NCBI GenBank assembly: GCA_018304205.1
Contig: JAGVWR010000054.1
Span: 1 to 5,061, forward strand
Reading direction: 5' to 3'
Length of the DNA stretch: 5,061 bases
Source of the DNA: Candidatus Pacearchaeota archaeon
Lineage (GTDB): Archaea > Nanobdellota > Nanobdellia > Pacearchaeales > GW2011-AR1
The notes beneath the pieces are model-generated. The model worked only from the letters and a program-made list of their open reading frames with translations. It did no database searches and was not told where the DNA came from. Position 1 is the first letter of the stretch. Every line of letters begins with the position of its first letter. This document shows, one piece after another, positions 4,905-5,061 of this stretch. The translations under genes and the position numbers were made by a program.

Positions 4905-5061
4905 ATGAAAGAAGAAAACATAATCTCTGTTAAAGAATTGAGCAAGAACTTTGGAAAGGTAAAGGCGGTTGACAAGGTTTCATTTGAAGTAAAAAAGGGC
5001 GAGATATTTGCTTTCCTTGGGCCAAATGGGGCGGGAAAGTCTACTACGCTATCGATGTTTG
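4905..5061 (+). CDS. ABC transporter ATP-binding protein, N-terminal part only
   Basis: Only the first 52 codons are in the window; the frame is open at the right edge. The protein starts MKEENIISVKELSKNFGKVK, continues with AVDKVSFEVKKGEIFAFLGP and ends with the Walker A P-loop GPNGAGKST (residues 39-47), which binds ATP phosphates. The sequence around 'GKVKAVDKVSF' and 'GPNGAGKSTTLSMF' is typical of the ATPase subunits of ABC-2 type (DrrA/CcmA-like) exporters, though the subtype needs the missing C-terminal part. A permease gene would be expected just to the right. The start at 4905 gives the usual family N-terminus and lies 26 bp from a TATA-like box, with GGTG at 4898-4901 as a weak alternative ribosome site. 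ATG 4896 is an in-frame alternative, and the frame stays open back to 4704. Confidence 0.92.
   Translation, partial: MKEENIISVKELSKNFGKVKAVDKVSFEVKKGEIFAFLGPNGAGKSTTLSMF

Overview
The window looks like a piece of an AT-rich archaeal genome, most likely from a small-genome DPANN-type lineage (Woesearchaeota/Pacearchaeota-like; this is inference). The strongest clue is the HTH_10 (Bat-type) domain at the C-terminus of the regulator at 2830-3477, a family that is essentially archaeal. Supporting clues are TATA-like boxes centred about 26 bp upstream of several start codons (leaderless archaeal promoters), the absence of clear Shine-Dalgarno sites, and a short membrane-anchored protein with a Cys-rich extracytoplasmic start. 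I see no rRNA, tRNA, CRISPR array or insertion sequence.

Left half, minus strand, reading leftwards from about 2535: a DEAD-box RNA helicase with an Arg/Gly-rich tail (1153-2535), a PHP-domain metal-dependent phosphoesterase (332-1108), and the N-terminal 63 residues of a membrane-anchored or secreted protein that leaves the window at base 1. The helicase and PHP genes are only 44 bp apart, but that gap holds a TATA-like box at the leaderless distance, so PHP can be transcribed separately as well as by read-through.

Right half, plus strand, reading rightwards from 2830: the HTH_10 regulator (2830-3477), a divergent PLP-dependent enzyme of the cysteine synthase/tryptophan synthase-beta fold (3569-4681), and the start of an ABC transporter ATPase (from about 4905) cut by the right edge. 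The regulator and helicase promoters diverge across a 294-bp intergenic region.

The most interesting observation is a shared, nearly perfect palindrome, consensus GCGACAATTGTCGC. It occurs twice in the window: between the TATA box and start codon of the regulator gene (2810-2823), and in front of the PLP enzyme gene (3497-3510). I found no third copy by eye. It reads as an operator for the regulator itself, making regulator plus PLP enzyme a candidate small regulon, perhaps tied to an amino-acid or sulfur-amino-acid reaction. Other points of note are an atypical Lys motif in the PLP enzyme, a missing Asp-His motif in the PHP protein, a reading frame open for about 190 bp upstream of the conserved ABC ATPase start, and an RG-rich helicase tail whose DNA stays open in a second, acidic frame.
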